Assembly (NCBI GenBank): GCA_026169195.1
Contig: JAPFEH010000082.1
Coordinates: 1 to 38,934, forward strand
Source: Dysosmobacter sp.
GTDB lineage: Bacteria > Bacillota > Clostridia > Oscillospirales > Oscillospiraceae
Reading direction: 5' to 3'
DNA: 38,934 nucleotides
This document shows positions 7,739-16,956 of this stretch, in pieces. The notes beneath the pieces were generated by a model. That model saw only the letters and a program-made list of their open reading frames with translations. It had not been told where the DNA came from and ran no database searches. A program made the translations under genes and the position numbers. Within the stretch, counting starts at the first letter, position 1. Every line of letters begins with the position of its first letter.

Positions 7739-9268
7739 TCAGGACTCCCGCAGGCGGATGGTGCAGTCAGACAGATTATAGAAAGGTTCCGACATGGTGG
7801 GGACCAGTCCCGTCAGGACATCTGCCTGCATCAAAACGGAGGTCGATTTGAAGCAGACGGGCAGAATGGGAGCCTGCTTTTTCAGGTGGGCACACAGCTG
7901 CCGCATGGCTGCGGGGCGGTCGCTGGCAGAGGAAAAGGCGTCCAGCAGCTGATCTGTCCGGGGGTCTGCCCAGCCGCCCATGTTCAAGGCGCCGCCTGAT
8001 GCCAGCAGAGGCCGCAGATCCCAGTCGGCGGTGAGTTTGACCTCGCCGTAATACAGATCAAATTCTCCGGCTGCCAGAGCGGCAGTGTAGTCGTTCCAAG
8101 GGAGTGCTTTGACTGTCATGGGGATTCCGTCGGCGGAAAAACTGTTGGCGATCGATTGAGCCACGGAGACCTTAAAGCTGTTCTCCGTATTCACCAGCAG
8201 GGTTAGAGGACGGCCGGCGGTATAGCCGCTGGCTTGAAGTGCGGCGGAAAAGGTCTCGTGGCTGTCGGGCGTCTCCAGATCCTTCGGGTAGAGAGGAGAG
8301 ACCGGGGACAAGGGGAATTGCGCAGCGTCACCGTGTCCGGAGAGGAAGGCGCTGACCAGATTTTGGCGGGGGATCCCCAGAGAAAGCGCCTGTCGGAAGG
8401 CGGGATCTGTCAGCGGTTCCCGGGTCGTATTACAGCCCAGATATTGCAGGATCGTCGTATCTGCGTCGCAGTAGCTGACGCTGCCGGTAGCGCTGATGGG
8501 ATCTGTTCCGGTGAGATCGGCAGTCACCAGTTGCACATCGTGGGAGGTAAAGCGGTAAAGCATGGTATCCTGATCGCCAGCCTCCACCAGAGCGATCCGG
8601 TCCGTGGGTTGACTGCTGCCCTGCCACCAAGCCTGATTGGCCACCAGACATACGCCGCTGCTTTCGGAGGAGAGCAGATACGGTCCCGTTCCGATGGGGA
8701 AATCTTCGGTTCCAGCCTTTGGAATGGGAATATTCAGCAGGGCGGGAAAGCCGGTATTGGGGCCGGAGAGAACGACAGTGACCGTGCCGTCCGCACCGGC
8801 GGTGACGGAGGTGACAGAGGAGAGTCTGGCGCCATACCGCTCGGACTTCCTTGCCCGTTCCAAGGCGGTCTTTACATCGGTGGCAGTCAGGGGAGAGCCG
8901 TCTGAAAAGGTGATCCCCTGACGCAAAGTGAACACATAGGTATAGGATTCAGCATGGTAGGTGAACGTTTGACAGAGCCAAGGCTCTGCCTCCAGATCCG
9001 GTCCCAGACGGAACAGGCTCTCGCACAGCAGGGAAGCGACCACCCGCTGCATTCCGTCGGGACAAGTGATGGGATCCAGACTCACTCCCGGAGCATAGGG
9101 GAGTGAAAACAGCTCGGGAAGAATGGCGCCGGCTTCGGCAGAAACGTCATGCTCCTGCTCTGGTTGGAGCAGCTCTCCGGTTTCGGGAAGAGGTTCTTCC
9201 TGCCAACAGCCGGTCAGCAGCAGTACCGGCAGCAGCAGAGCGAAGAGACCTTGCAGATGCCGTCTCAT
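7739..9268 (-). CDS. ABC transporter solute-binding lipoprotein, family 5 (peptide/nickel type)
   Basis: This 509-residue protein begins with a lipoprotein signal (MRRHLQGLFALLLPVLLLTGC) whose lipobox cysteine at about 21 would anchor it outside the membrane. The body follows the SBP_bac_5 pattern: LFRLGPDLEAEPWLCQ, YTYVFTLRQGITFSDGSPLTA split around residues 115-135, then PIGTGPYLL. Such proteins capture oligopeptides, nickel chelates or similar ligands. No permease or ATPase gene lies nearby, so the partner transporter is unknown. Its 5' end overlaps the 3' end of pgeF by 4 bases, suggesting one leftward operon with pgeF and the small membrane protein. Confidence 0.9.
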   Translation of the reverse strand: MRRHLQGLFALLLPVLLLTGCWQEEPLPETGELLQPEQEHDVSAEAGAILPELFSLPYAPGVSLDPITCPDGMQRVVASLLCESLFRLGPDLEAEPWLCQTFTYHAESYTYVFTLRQGITFSDGSPLTATDVKTALERARKSERYGARLSSVTSVTAGADGTVTVVLSGPNTGFPALLNIPIPKAGTEDFPIGTGPYLLSSESSGVCLVANQAWWQGSSQPTDRIALVEAGDQDTMLYRFTSHDVQLVTADLTGTDPISATGSVSYCDADTTILQYLGCNTTREPLTDPAFRQALSLGIPRQNLVSAFLSGHGDAAQFPLSPVSPLYPKDLETPDSHETFSAALQASGYTAGRPLTLLVNTENSFKVSVAQSIANSFSADGIPMTVKALPWNDYTAALAAGEFDLYYGEVKLTADWDLRPLLASGGALNMGGWADPRTDQLLDAFSSASDRPAAMRQLCAHLKKQAPILPVCFKSTSVLMQADVLTGLVPTMSEPFYNLSDCTIRLRES

Positions 9269-10083
9269 GAAGCACCTTCCTTTTCTAAGGCGATCATAGC
9301 GACTTGCGCGCCGCGCTTTTCACCCATTTTCCGGTGAGACCAGAAGATGTCCGGACGGCAGGCAGTACACAGACCGCAGCTATCGATGTGGGAGGGAGAC
9401 AAACCGGCACGCAGCAGCCATTGGCGGTTGAGTCCGGCAAGATCCACATGGTATTTGGGGGCGTGCCAGCCAATATACGGGTCTGCATCGCTGCCGAGAG
9501 CAGCACGCATGGCGTCCGGCACGTCGGCATCTGTTTCAAAACAGCAGGGGCCGATACAGGGGCCGATGGCAGCCAGCAGATCCTGCGGGTTTGAAGAAAA
9601 GACCTCCGTCATGGTCCGGACAGTTTTTCCCAGAATACCGGCAGCACAGCCCCGCCATCCGGCATGGACAGCGCCGACGGCATGGTGCACGGGATCATAA
9701 AGCAGGATGATCCCGCAATCGGCGGAAAAGACCACCAGAGGAAGATCCGGAGTTCCTGTGACCAGCGCGTCAGCCGTGTAATCCCGTTTTTGGAAAAGTC
9801 CCTTGCCCGCGTCTGTCTCCGTGCAGATCCGCACCGTATCCTCGTGGACTTGAAGACTCAGCACTGTCCGTCGGGGGTCCACACCGACCACTTCGCAGAA
9901 ACGGCGGTAATTCTCCGCAACGGCAGCAGGATCATCGCCCCGACCCGGCGCCAGATTCAGCGAGTCAAAGGGCGCGGTGCTGACACCGCCCTTCCGGGTG
10001 GAAAATCCGTGGTGAAGAAGGGGGGCATGCCGGTTCAGAAGGGAAGAAGTGAGCGAAAGGGGAGAATCAGATGCAAATGTCAT
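9265..10083 (-). CDS. pgeF: Peptidoglycan editing factor / YfiH-type copper-like oxidase fold
   Basis: This 272-residue protein matches the YfiH/PgeF family (formerly polyphenol oxidase, laccase domain). Visible signatures are HHGFSTRKGGVS near the N-terminus, VFSADCGIILLYDP, HAGWRGCAAGIL, AIGPCIGPCCFE and DSCGLCTACRPD, giving the metal-binding His and Cys positions. In other bacteria the protein removes wrongly incorporated L-serine from peptidoglycan precursors. The gene overlaps its two neighbours by 4 bases each, which points to translational coupling. Confidence 0.93.
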   Translation of the reverse strand: MTFASDSPLSLTSSLLNRHAPLLHHGFSTRKGGVSTAPFDSLNLAPGRGDDPAAVAENYRRFCEVVGVDPRRTVLSLQVHEDTVRICTETDAGKGLFQKRDYTADALVTGTPDLPLVVFSADCGIILLYDPVHHAVGAVHAGWRGCAAGILGKTVRTMTEVFSSNPQDLLAAIGPCIGPCCFETDADVPDAMRAALGSDADPYIGWHAPKYHVDLAGLNRQWLLRAGLSPSHIDSCGLCTACRPDIFWSHRKMGEKRGAQVAMIALEKEGAS

Positions 10084-10331
10084 GTTGTCCCTCCGGTTTG
10101 ATCCTGTTTTTCCACAAGCTCGTGGTGGTGGAAGCCATGGTGCGCATAGAATGCGCCGCCGAAGACGAGAAGTGCGCCGACAGCAGACAGCAGCAAGGTG
10201 ATGCCCCCTGACAGATCCAGCAACAGAACACCGATCAGGAGGAGAAGCGCGCCCGCCAGCAGCCAGAAGATTCCATAAAGCAGTTCTTTGACGTCCTGCA
10301 GCAGGACAAGGATCGCATCATGCCCGTTCAT
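10080..10331 (-). CDS. Small two-helix membrane protein, unknown
   Basis: This 83-residue protein was not recognised. It has two adjacent hydrophobic segments (about residues 17-38 and 43-62) and a histidine-rich tail (AHHGFHHHELVEK). An AAAGGAG ribosome-binding site lies upstream. The stop overlaps the start of pgeF by 4 bases, so the genes are probably translated together. The histidine cluster could bind metal, but that is speculation. Confidence 0.7.
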   Translation of the reverse strand: MNGHDAILVLLQDVKELLYGIFWLLAGALLLLIGVLLLDLSGGITLLLSAVGALLVFGGAFYAHHGFHHHELVEKQDQTGGTT

Positions 10332-10356
10332 CGTAAGCTCCTTTCTGACAGAGAAC

Positions 10357-10390
10357 CGCCCCCTGCCCTCCGGCAGGAGAACAGGGGGCG
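10357..10390 (-). terminator. GC-rich hairpin downstream of secA
   Basis: CGCCCCCTG pairs with CAGGGGGCG across a 16-base loop in the gap between secA and the next leftward gene. No long T run follows on the minus strand, so termination may be partial or the hairpin may protect the mRNA end. Confidence 0.5.
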
Positions 10391-10433
10391 TGATCGATTG
10401 GGGGGATCTGGAAGGGGAGGAAGTCCCCCTCCG

Positions 10434-13187
10434 TTAAGACTCGTGGTACTCTTTGCAGGTGCACTTCTTCCACTTCAGCCCGCTGCCGCAGGGGCAGGGA
10501 TCGTTGCGGCCGATTTTCACGGTTTTCTTCACGGGCTGCTTCTTGGGGGCAGTCCCGTCGCCGCCCACGTTTTCTACCATGCCTTTGGCAACCCGCTCCC
10601 GCTTGACTTCCTCATCCTTTTTCAAGCGGACGGAGTACAGCCGGCGAACCGTTTCATTCTGGATGGCGGAAACCATCTCTTCAAACATTTCCAGAGACTC
10701 CCGCTTATAAACATCCACAGGGTTGTTGTTGCCCCACGATTGCAGGCGCACGCCCTGCTTCAGATCGTCCATGGCGCTGATGTGGTCCATCCAGTATTCA
10801 TCGACCACCCGCAGCATGATGACCCGCTCCAGCTCCCGCATGATGGGACTGGTGATCTCAGCCTCCTTGGCTTCGTAGGTCGCTTTCGCGGCCTGAACAA
10901 ACAGTTCGGTCAGCTCCTCCTGTGTTTTGGAGGAGACCTCGGCAGCAGGCAGAGAAACAGCGCTGGGCAGGAAATAGATCCCTTCCAATCCCCGCATCAT
11001 CTCTTTGTATGCGGCGGCATCCAGAGACTGGTTTTCCCCGAATGCCAGTGCCACATGGTTGGCAATGGAGGTGTGCATCATGTTCAGCACGGTGTCCTTG
11101 ATGTCCATGCCGTCCAGCACCTGACGGCGCTGGGCGTAAATGATCTCCCGCTGCTTGTTCATGACATCGTCATATTCCAGAACGGACTTTCTGGACTGGA
11201 AGTTGCGGCTTTCCACCGTAGTCTGGGCGTTTTCGATGGCCTTTGTCAGCATCTTGTTTTCGATCGGGGTGTCTTCATCCAGATCGAAGCGCTCCATCAT
11301 GTTGGTGATGCGGTCGCCGCCGAACAGACGCATGAGATCGTCTTCCAGAGAAATATAGAACCGGGTCTCGCCGGGGTCGCCCTGCCGGCCGGCACGGCCG
11401 CGGAGCTGGTTGTCGATCCGGCGGGATTCGTGGCGCTCCGTGCCGATGATGAAGAGGCCGCCGGCGGCGCGGACCTTTTCCGCTTCCTGAGAAATGACGG
11501 CTTTGTGGTGGGCCAGACGCTCGGCAAAGAGCTTCCGCGCGTCCAGAATCTCCTGATTGTCGGTGTCGGCATAACCGGTGGCGTCCACAATGGTTTCCTC
11601 GGTGTATCCGGCCTTCACCAGATCGGCCTTCGCCAGATATTCGGCGTTGCCGCCCAGCATGATATCCGTACCGCGGCCGGCCATGTTGGTGGCAACGGTG
11701 ACGGCGCCGAACTTACCGGCCTGCGCCACGATCTCGGCTTCTTTTTCATGGTTCTTTGCGTTGAGGAGGTTGTGACTGATGCCCTCCCGCGCCAGCAGCT
11801 TGGAGAGCAGCTCGTTCTTTTCAATGGACACGGTGCCAACCAGAACCGGCTGTCCCTTCTCGTGGCACTCTTTTACCTGCGCAATGACAGCGCGGAATTT
11901 GCCATCTTCGGTTTTATAGACCACATCATGGTGGTCATCCCGCTGGTTGGGGCGGTTGGTGGGGATCTCTACGATGTCCAGATTGTAGATGGTGCCGAAT
12001 TCCTCCTGCTCCGTCATGGCGGTACCGGTCATGCCGGAGAGCTTATCATACAGGCGGAAATAGTTCTGGAAGGTGATGGTAGCCAGCGTCTTGTTTTCAC
12101 TTTGCACGCTGACGTGCTCCTTGGCTTCAATGGCCTGATGGAGACCGTTGGAATACCGGCGGCCGAACATCAGACGGCCGGTAAACTCGTCAACGATGAT
12201 GACTTCGCCGTCTTTGACCACATAATCGGTGTCCCGCTTCATGGTGCCGTGGGCCTTCAGGGCCTGATTGATGTGGTGGTTCAACGTGGCGTTGCTGGGA
12301 TCGGAGAGGTTTTCCACATGGAAGAATTCCTCCGCCTTGGCGATGCCGCGGGCAGTGAGGGTGGCGGTTTTGGCTTTTTCATCCACCACGTAATCTGCGT
12401 CAATGGAGGAATCTTCCTCCTCCTTGTCATCCATCTGCACCACGACCTGCTTTTTCAGACGGGAGACGAACATTTCCGCCATATCATACATCTGGGTGGA
12501 TTTTTCCCCCTGACCGGAAATGATCAGCGGTGTGCGGGCTTCGTCAATCAAAATGGAGTCGACCTCGTCCACGATGGCAAAGGCGTGACCCCGCTGCACC
12601 AGCTCGCTGGAGTAGATGCACATATTGTCCCGCAGATAGTCAAAGCCCATCTCATTGTTGGTGCCATAGGTCACATCGGCGGCATAGGCATCCTGCCGCT
12701 GCTTGCTGGTAAGGCCATGGACGATCAGGCCGACCTTCAATCCCAGAAAGCGGTGGACCTTGCCCATCCACTCGGAGTCACGCTTGGCAAGATAGTCGTT
12801 GACGGTAACAATGTGGACGCCGCGGCCGGTCAGGGCGTTGAGGTAGGCGGGCAGGGTAGCCACCAGCGTTTTTCCCTCGCCGGTCTTCATTTCGGCGATG
12901 CGGCCCTGATGCAGCACAATGCCGCCTACCAGCTGTACCCGGTAGGGGCGCATACCCAGCACACGGTCTGCCGCCTCCCGCACGGTGGCAAAGGCTTCCG
13001 GCAGCAGATCGTCCAGCGTTTCACCCTGCTGAAGACGCTCTTTGAATTCGGCGGTCTTGGCCTGAAGCTGGGCGTCGGTCATGGCTTTATATTCATCGGC
13101 CATGGATTCAATTTTATCAACGATGGGATAAATGGACTTCAGCTCCCGGGAGCTGGAATCACCAAACAGTGTTTTCAAAAGACCCAT
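10434..13187 (-). CDS. secA: Protein translocase ATPase SecA
   Basis: The 917-residue SecA carries the two RecA-like motor domains: Walker A in [12 protein letters not shown] at about residue 100, Walker [16 protein letters not shown], and motif [12 protein letters not shown]. Also present are the preprotein-crosslinking region and a C-terminal zinc site ([14 protein letters not shown]). It drives secreted proteins through SecYEG in the membrane. The ATG at 13187 has only a weak AAAGGATG ribosome-binding site 11 bases upstream, but the N-terminus ([10 protein letters not shown]) is standard. A good promoter lies at 13257-13285, so the gene has its own transcript. Confidence 0.97.
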   Translation of the reverse strand: MGLLKTLFGDSSSRELKSIYPIVDKIESMADEYKAMTDAQLQAKTAEFKERLQQGETLDDLLPEAFATVREAADRVLGMRPYRVQLVGGIVLHQGRIAEMKTGEGKTLVATLPAYLNALTGRGVHIVTVNDYLAKRDSEWMGKVHRFLGLKVGLIVHGLTSKQRQDAYAADVTYGTNNEMGFDYLRDNMCIYSSELVQRGHAFAIVDEVDSILIDEARTPLIISGQGEKSTQMYDMAEMFVSRLKKQVVVQMDDKEEEDSSIDADYVVDEKAKTATLTARGIAKAEEFFHVENLSDPSNATLNHHINQALKAHGTMKRDTDYVVKDGEVIIVDEFTGRLMFGRRYSNGLHQAIEAKEHVSVQSENKTLATITFQNYFRLYDKLSGMTGTAMTEQEEFGTIYNLDIVEIPTNRPNQRDDHHDVVYKTEDGKFRAVIAQVKECHEKGQPVLVGTVSIEKNELLSKLLAREGISHNLLNAKNHEKEAEIVAQAGKFGAVTVATNMAGRGTDIMLGGNAEYLAKADLVKAGYTEETIVDATGYADTDNQEILDARKLFAERLAHHKAVISQEAEKVRAAGGLFIIGTERHESRRIDNQLRGRAGRQGDPGETRFYISLEDDLMRLFGGDRITNMMERFDLDEDTPIENKMLTKAIENAQTTVESRNFQSRKSVLEYDDVMNKQREIIYAQRRQVLDGMDIKDTVLNMMHTSIANHVALAFGENQSLDAAAYKEMMRGLEGIYFLPSAVSLPAAEVSSKTQEELTELFVQAAKATYEAKEAEITSPIMRELERVIMLRVVDEYWMDHISAMDDLKQGVRLQSWGNNNPVDVYKRESLEMFEEMVSAIQNETVRRLYSVRLKKDEEVKRERVAKGMVENVGGDGTAPKKQPVKKTVKIGRNDPCPCGSGLKWKKCTCKEYHES

Positions 13188-13256
13188 GATAGTAGAAACA
13201 TCCTTTCTGCTCCCGTCCGCGGCGGGAGTTCAGTATCACCATAATAAATCCCAGAT

Positions 13257-13285
13257 AGCATATCACAAACCACATGAAAATGCAA
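13257..13285 (-). promoter_or_regulatory. secA promoter
   Basis: On the minus strand TTGCAT (13285-13280), 17 bases, TATGCT (13262-13257) lies 70 bases before the secA ATG. The hexamers are identical to those of the murA promoter at 19330-19358. The leader between them contains a small hairpin (CTCCCG/CGGGAG, 13210-13228). Confidence 0.75.
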
Positions 13286-13354
13286 AGAAAATCAGGCGTT
13301 TGCGAAAAAAGTTCATAATTATTGGAAGGAATGCCTGCTTGTGAAAGACGGTAC

Positions 13355-13379
13355 AAAAACAGCGGGAAACCCGTTCGCT
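13355..13379 (-). terminator. Terminator of the activase-like gene
   Basis: On the minus strand a short stem (AGCG..CGGG / CCCGCT) is followed by GTTTTTG. It overlaps the last codon of the gene at 13378 and precedes the secA promoter region. Confidence 0.6.
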
Positions 13380-14559
13380 ACACTTCGTCATCCAGCAGCA
13401 TCCGGATCCGGCTCAAAACGGTGCCCTCACCGGTGCTGGCGTCATAGTCCACGCTTACCAGCCGGATGTCCGGCAGCTTTCGCTGCAAAGCGGCATACTG
13501 TCCCTTTCCGAAAATATGCCCCGGCAGGCAGGCGAAAGGCTGAACGCACAGGATCTTCCGGACGCCCTGTCCGGCCCAGCCGGCAATCTCGGCGGACACC
13601 AGCCATCCATCCGCCACAGTGACCTGCAGCGGTGCATATCCTTCCGCCATGCGCTTGAAGTCCGGAAACGAGGGGAGCGTAAGATAACCGGCTTCGCGGA
13701 GAATCGCGGTCATCTCCCTTTGGACTCCGGCGGTATAGCCGCGCACCGCCTGATAAAAGGCGCGCTGGGGCGCCGGACCTTTCAGGGCGTGGGAATCCAT
13801 GTAATAGAGCGCCTGCCAGGTAAGGCCTCCGGTGCAGATGCGCACGTGCTCTGATGCCAGATAACCGCGCAGATCCCAGTTGCCCAGACGGCAGTGCTTG
13901 GTATAGATCTCGCCTGCCAGCGCCACGGTCTGCACAGAGCGCGCGGTCACTGCAAGACGGCGGAAGCTGTCTGTGATGTCCCGGCAGCGAGCGAGAATGA
14001 GCCGGCGGGAGGGGGCGCGCCCCTGCTCCAGTTCCCGGCTCAAAACGTCCATCCACTGCTGCCACAGCGCTTCCGCCGAGCCGGGAACGGCTTCAAAGGG
14101 GCGGGTCTGATCCCGAAGCAGTGCCAGCGTGTCTCCCCAGACGGCGGCGGCCAGCGCCTGCCCGACCATGGCGGGCCGGATCACAAGGCTCTGCTCCCGA
14201 TCAATGTCCCGCACATTCAAAGAGACAAGAGCCGTCCGGGTGTAACCAGCGTGATCCAAAACGCCGCGCATCAGCCGGATGAAGCAGGAGCCGCGGCACT
14301 CATCTCCGGCCTGACCGATCAGGACCCCGCAGCGGGCGGGATCGTAGTTTCCGGAGGCCAGAGCGGTGAGTACCTGCCCTGCCACCAGATGGGCCGGATA
14401 ACACAGATCGCTGTGAAGGTATCGGAGCCCCAAGTGGGCCTGCTGGGGATCCGCCGCTGTCAGCAGAACCGGTTCCCAGCGGGATGAGGCAAAGACATGC
14501 CGCAGCAGGGGAAACCAATCGTCCAGTAAAGACGGGATCAGCAGTATCCGGGATGCCAA
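13378..14559 (-). CDS. 2-hydroxyacyl-CoA dehydratase / activase-related protein (COG3581-like), stand-alone
   Basis: The start is a TTG at 14559 preceded by an ideal GGAGGTG, giving 393 residues. The sequence resembles the C-terminal half of large clostridial CoA-enzyme activase proteins. Visible features are a YPAHL element near residue 55, an EIYTKHCRLGNWDLRGYL segment, CVQPFACLPGHIFGKG and VSVDYDASTGEGTVLSRI close to the end. Related large proteins combine an ASKHA ATPase with this module and probably bind an iron-sulfur cluster. Here the ATPase half is missing, and no such gene is adjacent. The substrate is unknown. The protein is encoded alone, divergent from the acetyltransferase gene. 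Confidence 0.72.
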   Translation of the reverse strand: MASRILLIPSLLDDWFPLLRHVFASSRWEPVLLTAADPQQAHLGLRYLHSDLCYPAHLVAGQVLTALASGNYDPARCGVLIGQAGDECRGSCFIRLMRGVLDHAGYTRTALVSLNVRDIDREQSLVIRPAMVGQALAAAVWGDTLALLRDQTRPFEAVPGSAEALWQQWMDVLSRELEQGRAPSRRLILARCRDITDSFRRLAVTARSVQTVALAGEIYTKHCRLGNWDLRGYLASEHVRICTGGLTWQALYYMDSHALKGPAPQRAFYQAVRGYTAGVQREMTAILREAGYLTLPSFPDFKRMAEGYAPLQVTVADGWLVSAEIAGWAGQGVRKILCVQPFACLPGHIFGKGQYAALQRKLPDIRLVSVDYDASTGEGTVLSRIRMLLDDEV

Positions 14560-14674
14560 GGGATCACCTCCCGTTTCGTTTGACTCCAGAATACAGGAAA
14601 CTATGCGGAAAAACAAGTGTACGCCGCAGCTTCCTCCGGCATGGCCGTTTTTTCGTGCAAACAGGAGGGGAGTG

Positions 14675-14683
14675 TGGTATACT
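14675..14683 (+). promoter_or_regulatory. Extended -10 promoter of the acetyltransferase gene
   Basis: TGGTATACT is an extended -10 element (TG-N-TATACT). The -35 region is poor (GTGCAA, 14655-14660). It lies 33 bases before the ATG at 14717. Confidence 0.6.
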
Positions 14684-14716
14684 GAGTAATAAATTAAAAA
14701 AGGAGGAAACCGGCAG

Positions 14717-15115
14717 ATGATCGTTTATCGGGAGGAACGGGAATTTCGCAGCGAGGATCTGGAACGGCTGTTTTTGCCGGTCCACTGGCGGTCCGGAAAT
14801 TATCCGGAGAAATTGCAGCGGGGGCTGCGGAATTCTTCACAAGTGATCTCCGCATGGGACGGAGACCGGCTGGTGGGACTGGTTCGGGGACTGGATGACG
14901 GGGAGACAGTAGGCTTTGTGCACTATCTGCTGGTGGATCCGGCATATCAGGGGCGCGGGATCGCCACAGCCCTGATGGAGCGGCTGATGGAGCGGTATCA
15001 GCATTTGCTGCATGTCAAGCTCATGCCCTCCAATCCGGACACGGTCCCTTTTTATGAAAAGTTTGGTTTCCGGCGGTATGACAAATATACGGCGCTGGAG
15101 CTGGAGAATCTGTAA
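14717..15115 (+). CDS. GNAT family N-acetyltransferase
   Basis: This 132-residue protein has the GNAT fold: a beta strand with LVGLVRGL, then FVHYLLVDPAYQGRGIATALM, which carries the acetyl-CoA pyrophosphate-binding Q/RxxGxG/A signature (QGRGIA), and an end with PFYEKFGFRRYDK. It should transfer an acetyl group from acetyl-CoA to an unknown amine. AAGGAGG precedes the ATG. The downstream promoter overlaps its stop codon, so it is a monocistronic unit. Confidence 0.88.
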   Translation: MIVYREEREFRSEDLERLFLPVHWRSGNYPEKLQRGLRNSSQVISAWDGDRLVGLVRGLDDGETVGFVHYLLVDPAYQGRGIATALMERLMERYQHLLHVKLMPSNPDTVPFYEKFGFRRYDKYTALELENL

Positions 15116-15144
15116 TTGTACTTTTGGCAGGAGTGTGGTACTAT
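15116..15144 (+). promoter_or_regulatory. Promoter of the beta-CASP nuclease gene
   Basis: TTGTAC (15116-15121), 17 bases, TACTAT (15139-15144), beginning immediately after the acetyltransferase stop codon and 51 bases before the ATG at 15196. Confidence 0.7.
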
Positions 15145-15195
15145 ATTCCCGAAGGAACAGCCCTTGGATATACGAAATGTAAGGAGGTCCCCCAT

Positions 15196-16800
15196 ATGAA
15201 GCTGAGTTTTTACGGCGCGGATCAGTGCGTCACCGGCAGCTGCCATTGTCTGGAGGTCGGCGGCAAGCGTATTCTGGTGGATTGCGGTCTGCAGCAGGGC
15301 CGGGATGAGGTGGACAACGGCGCCCTGCCCTTTGCGGCGGGCAGTATTGATTTCGTGCTCATTACCCATGCCCATATCGACCATTCCGGCAGGGTGCCCA
15401 TGCTCATCAAGCAGGGGTTTCAGGGCCGGATCCTCACCACCCGGCTCACGGCGGATCTGCTGGATATCATGCTGCTGGACTCCGCCCACATTCAAGAATC
15501 TGATGCCGAGTGGAAAAACCGCAAGGCGGAGCGTTCCGGCGCGCCTAGAGTGGAGCCGCTGTACACCATTGAAGACGCGGCGCGGGTGCGGGAATTTATG
15601 ACCACCTGTGAATACGGGCAGACGGTGGAGCTGTGCGAGGGCGTGACGGTGGAATTCGTGGATGCAGGACATTTGCTGGGTTCCGCCAGCATTCTGGTCC
15701 ATGCCACGGAAAACGGCGTGACTAAGAATCTGGTGTTTTCAGGAGACATCGGCAACATCAACCAGCCGATCATTCGTGACCCGACCTATCTGAAAGGCGC
15801 GGATTATGTGGTCATGGAGTCTACCTATGGCGACCGGAACCATACGGAGGTCTGGAGCTACACCGATGATCTTGCACGGATCATCGATGAGACCATCGGC
15901 CGCGGCGGCAATGTGGTCATCCCGTCCTTTGCGGTGGGCCGCACGCAGGAGCTGCTGTACTTTATCCGGGAGATCAAGGACGCGGGGCTGGTGAAATCCA
16001 ATCCGGACTTCCCGGTGTATATCGACTCGCCTCTGGCGAAAAAAGCCACGACCATTTTCACCGGCGACCTGCGGGGATATCTGGATGAAGATGCGCTGGC
16101 ACTGGTGCAGGACGGCACGCATATGTTCAACTTTACGAATCTCCGGATGACGGAAACCAGCGAGGAGTCCAAGGCGCTGAATATGGATCCCACGCCCAAG
16201 GTCATCATTTCCGCCTCCGGCATGTGCGATGCCGGCCGGATCCGCCATCATCTCAAGCATAATCTCTGGCGGCATGAGAGCAGTGTTGTGTTCGTAGGCT
16301 ATCAGGGAGAAGGAACTCTGGGCAGGGCGCTGCTGGAGGGAGCCAAAAGTGTAAAGCTCTTCGGTGAGGAGATCGCCGTCAATGCCCAGATCGTGAATTT
16401 CAAGGGCCTCAGCTCCCATGCGGATCGGGATCATCTGCTCTCATGGATCCAGAGTTTTCAGGAGCCCAAGCCCCAGCACGTTTTTGTGGTCCACGGCGAC
16501 CGGGAGGTGGCGCCCTTCTTTGCCCAGAGCCTTTCAACGCTGGGATTTACGGCCCATGCCCCCCAGTATACGGAGGTTTACGACCTGATTGCCGATAAGG
16601 TGCTGGAGACCGGCTATCTGCCGGAGCGGAAGAGCCGGTCTGCCGCCACCGGAGCGCGCATTTCCTCCGCTTACGAGCGGCTGGTGGCAGTGGGCGAGAT
16701 GCTCATGGCGTCCATCAAGCGCTCCAAGGGACGGGACAACAAGTCTCTGGCCCGCTTTGCCGACCAGCTGCGCCAGCTGCTGGAGAAGTGGGAGAGCTGA
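15196..16800 (+). CDS. Metallo-beta-lactamase / beta-CASP RNA nuclease (Ysh1/CPSF-type)
   Basis: The start at 15196 is preceded by TAAGGAGG; the 534-residue product begins MKLSFYGADQCVTGSCH. The metallo-beta-lactamase domain shows THAHIDHSG (zinc motif), GDIGNINQPI and MESTYGDRNH. It is interrupted by a beta-CASP domain and followed by an RMMBL segment (FKGLSSHADRDHLL, VHGD). These are the hallmarks of zinc-dependent RNases or DNases of the CPSF-73 group found in bacteria. Substrate and physiological role are unknown. The extra C-terminal region (about 470-534) is basic. Confidence 0.9.
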   Translation: MKLSFYGADQCVTGSCHCLEVGGKRILVDCGLQQGRDEVDNGALPFAAGSIDFVLITHAHIDHSGRVPMLIKQGFQGRILTTRLTADLLDIMLLDSAHIQESDAEWKNRKAERSGAPRVEPLYTIEDAARVREFMTTCEYGQTVELCEGVTVEFVDAGHLLGSASILVHATENGVTKNLVFSGDIGNINQPIIRDPTYLKGADYVVMESTYGDRNHTEVWSYTDDLARIIDETIGRGGNVVIPSFAVGRTQELLYFIREIKDAGLVKSNPDFPVYIDSPLAKKATTIFTGDLRGYLDEDALALVQDGTHMFNFTNLRMTETSEESKALNMDPTPKVIISASGMCDAGRIRHHLKHNLWRHESSVVFVGYQGEGTLGRALLEGAKSVKLFGEEIAVNAQIVNFKGLSSHADRDHLLSWIQSFQEPKPQHVFVVHGDREVAPFFAQSLSTLGFTAHAPQYTEVYDLIADKVLETGYLPERKSRSAATGARISSAYERLVAVGEMLMASIKRSKGRDNKSLARFADQLRQLLEKWES

Positions 16801-16860
16801 GAAATCTGCCGTGCTGTCCTGCCGGAACGGCAGGGGCGGGGCGCCAACTGTTTACAAGCG

Positions 16861-16896
16861 GCCCGAAGGGGCGGGACGCATCCCGCCCTTTCGGGC
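16861..16896. repeat. Long palindromic GC-rich hairpin, possible REP-like element
   Basis: A 16-base arm (starting GCCCGAAGGGG) pairs with its complement over a 4-base CGCA loop with one G-T wobble. It sits in the 156-base gap between the nuclease and methyltransferase genes and has no T tract. The rest of the gap shows no other clear feature. Confidence 0.6.
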
Positions 16897-16956
16897 TTCC
16901 GCACCGCAGAAGCGGACATATTTCCGCAGGCACTGCCTGCGCACCCAGAGGTCATT

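Noticed and set aside
10320-13244. A 974-codon open frame on the plus strand opposite secA
   Set aside because: It is the complement of secA and reflects codon bias. The translation is rich in His, Leu and Val, has no recognisable domain, and lacks a suitable ribosome-binding site.
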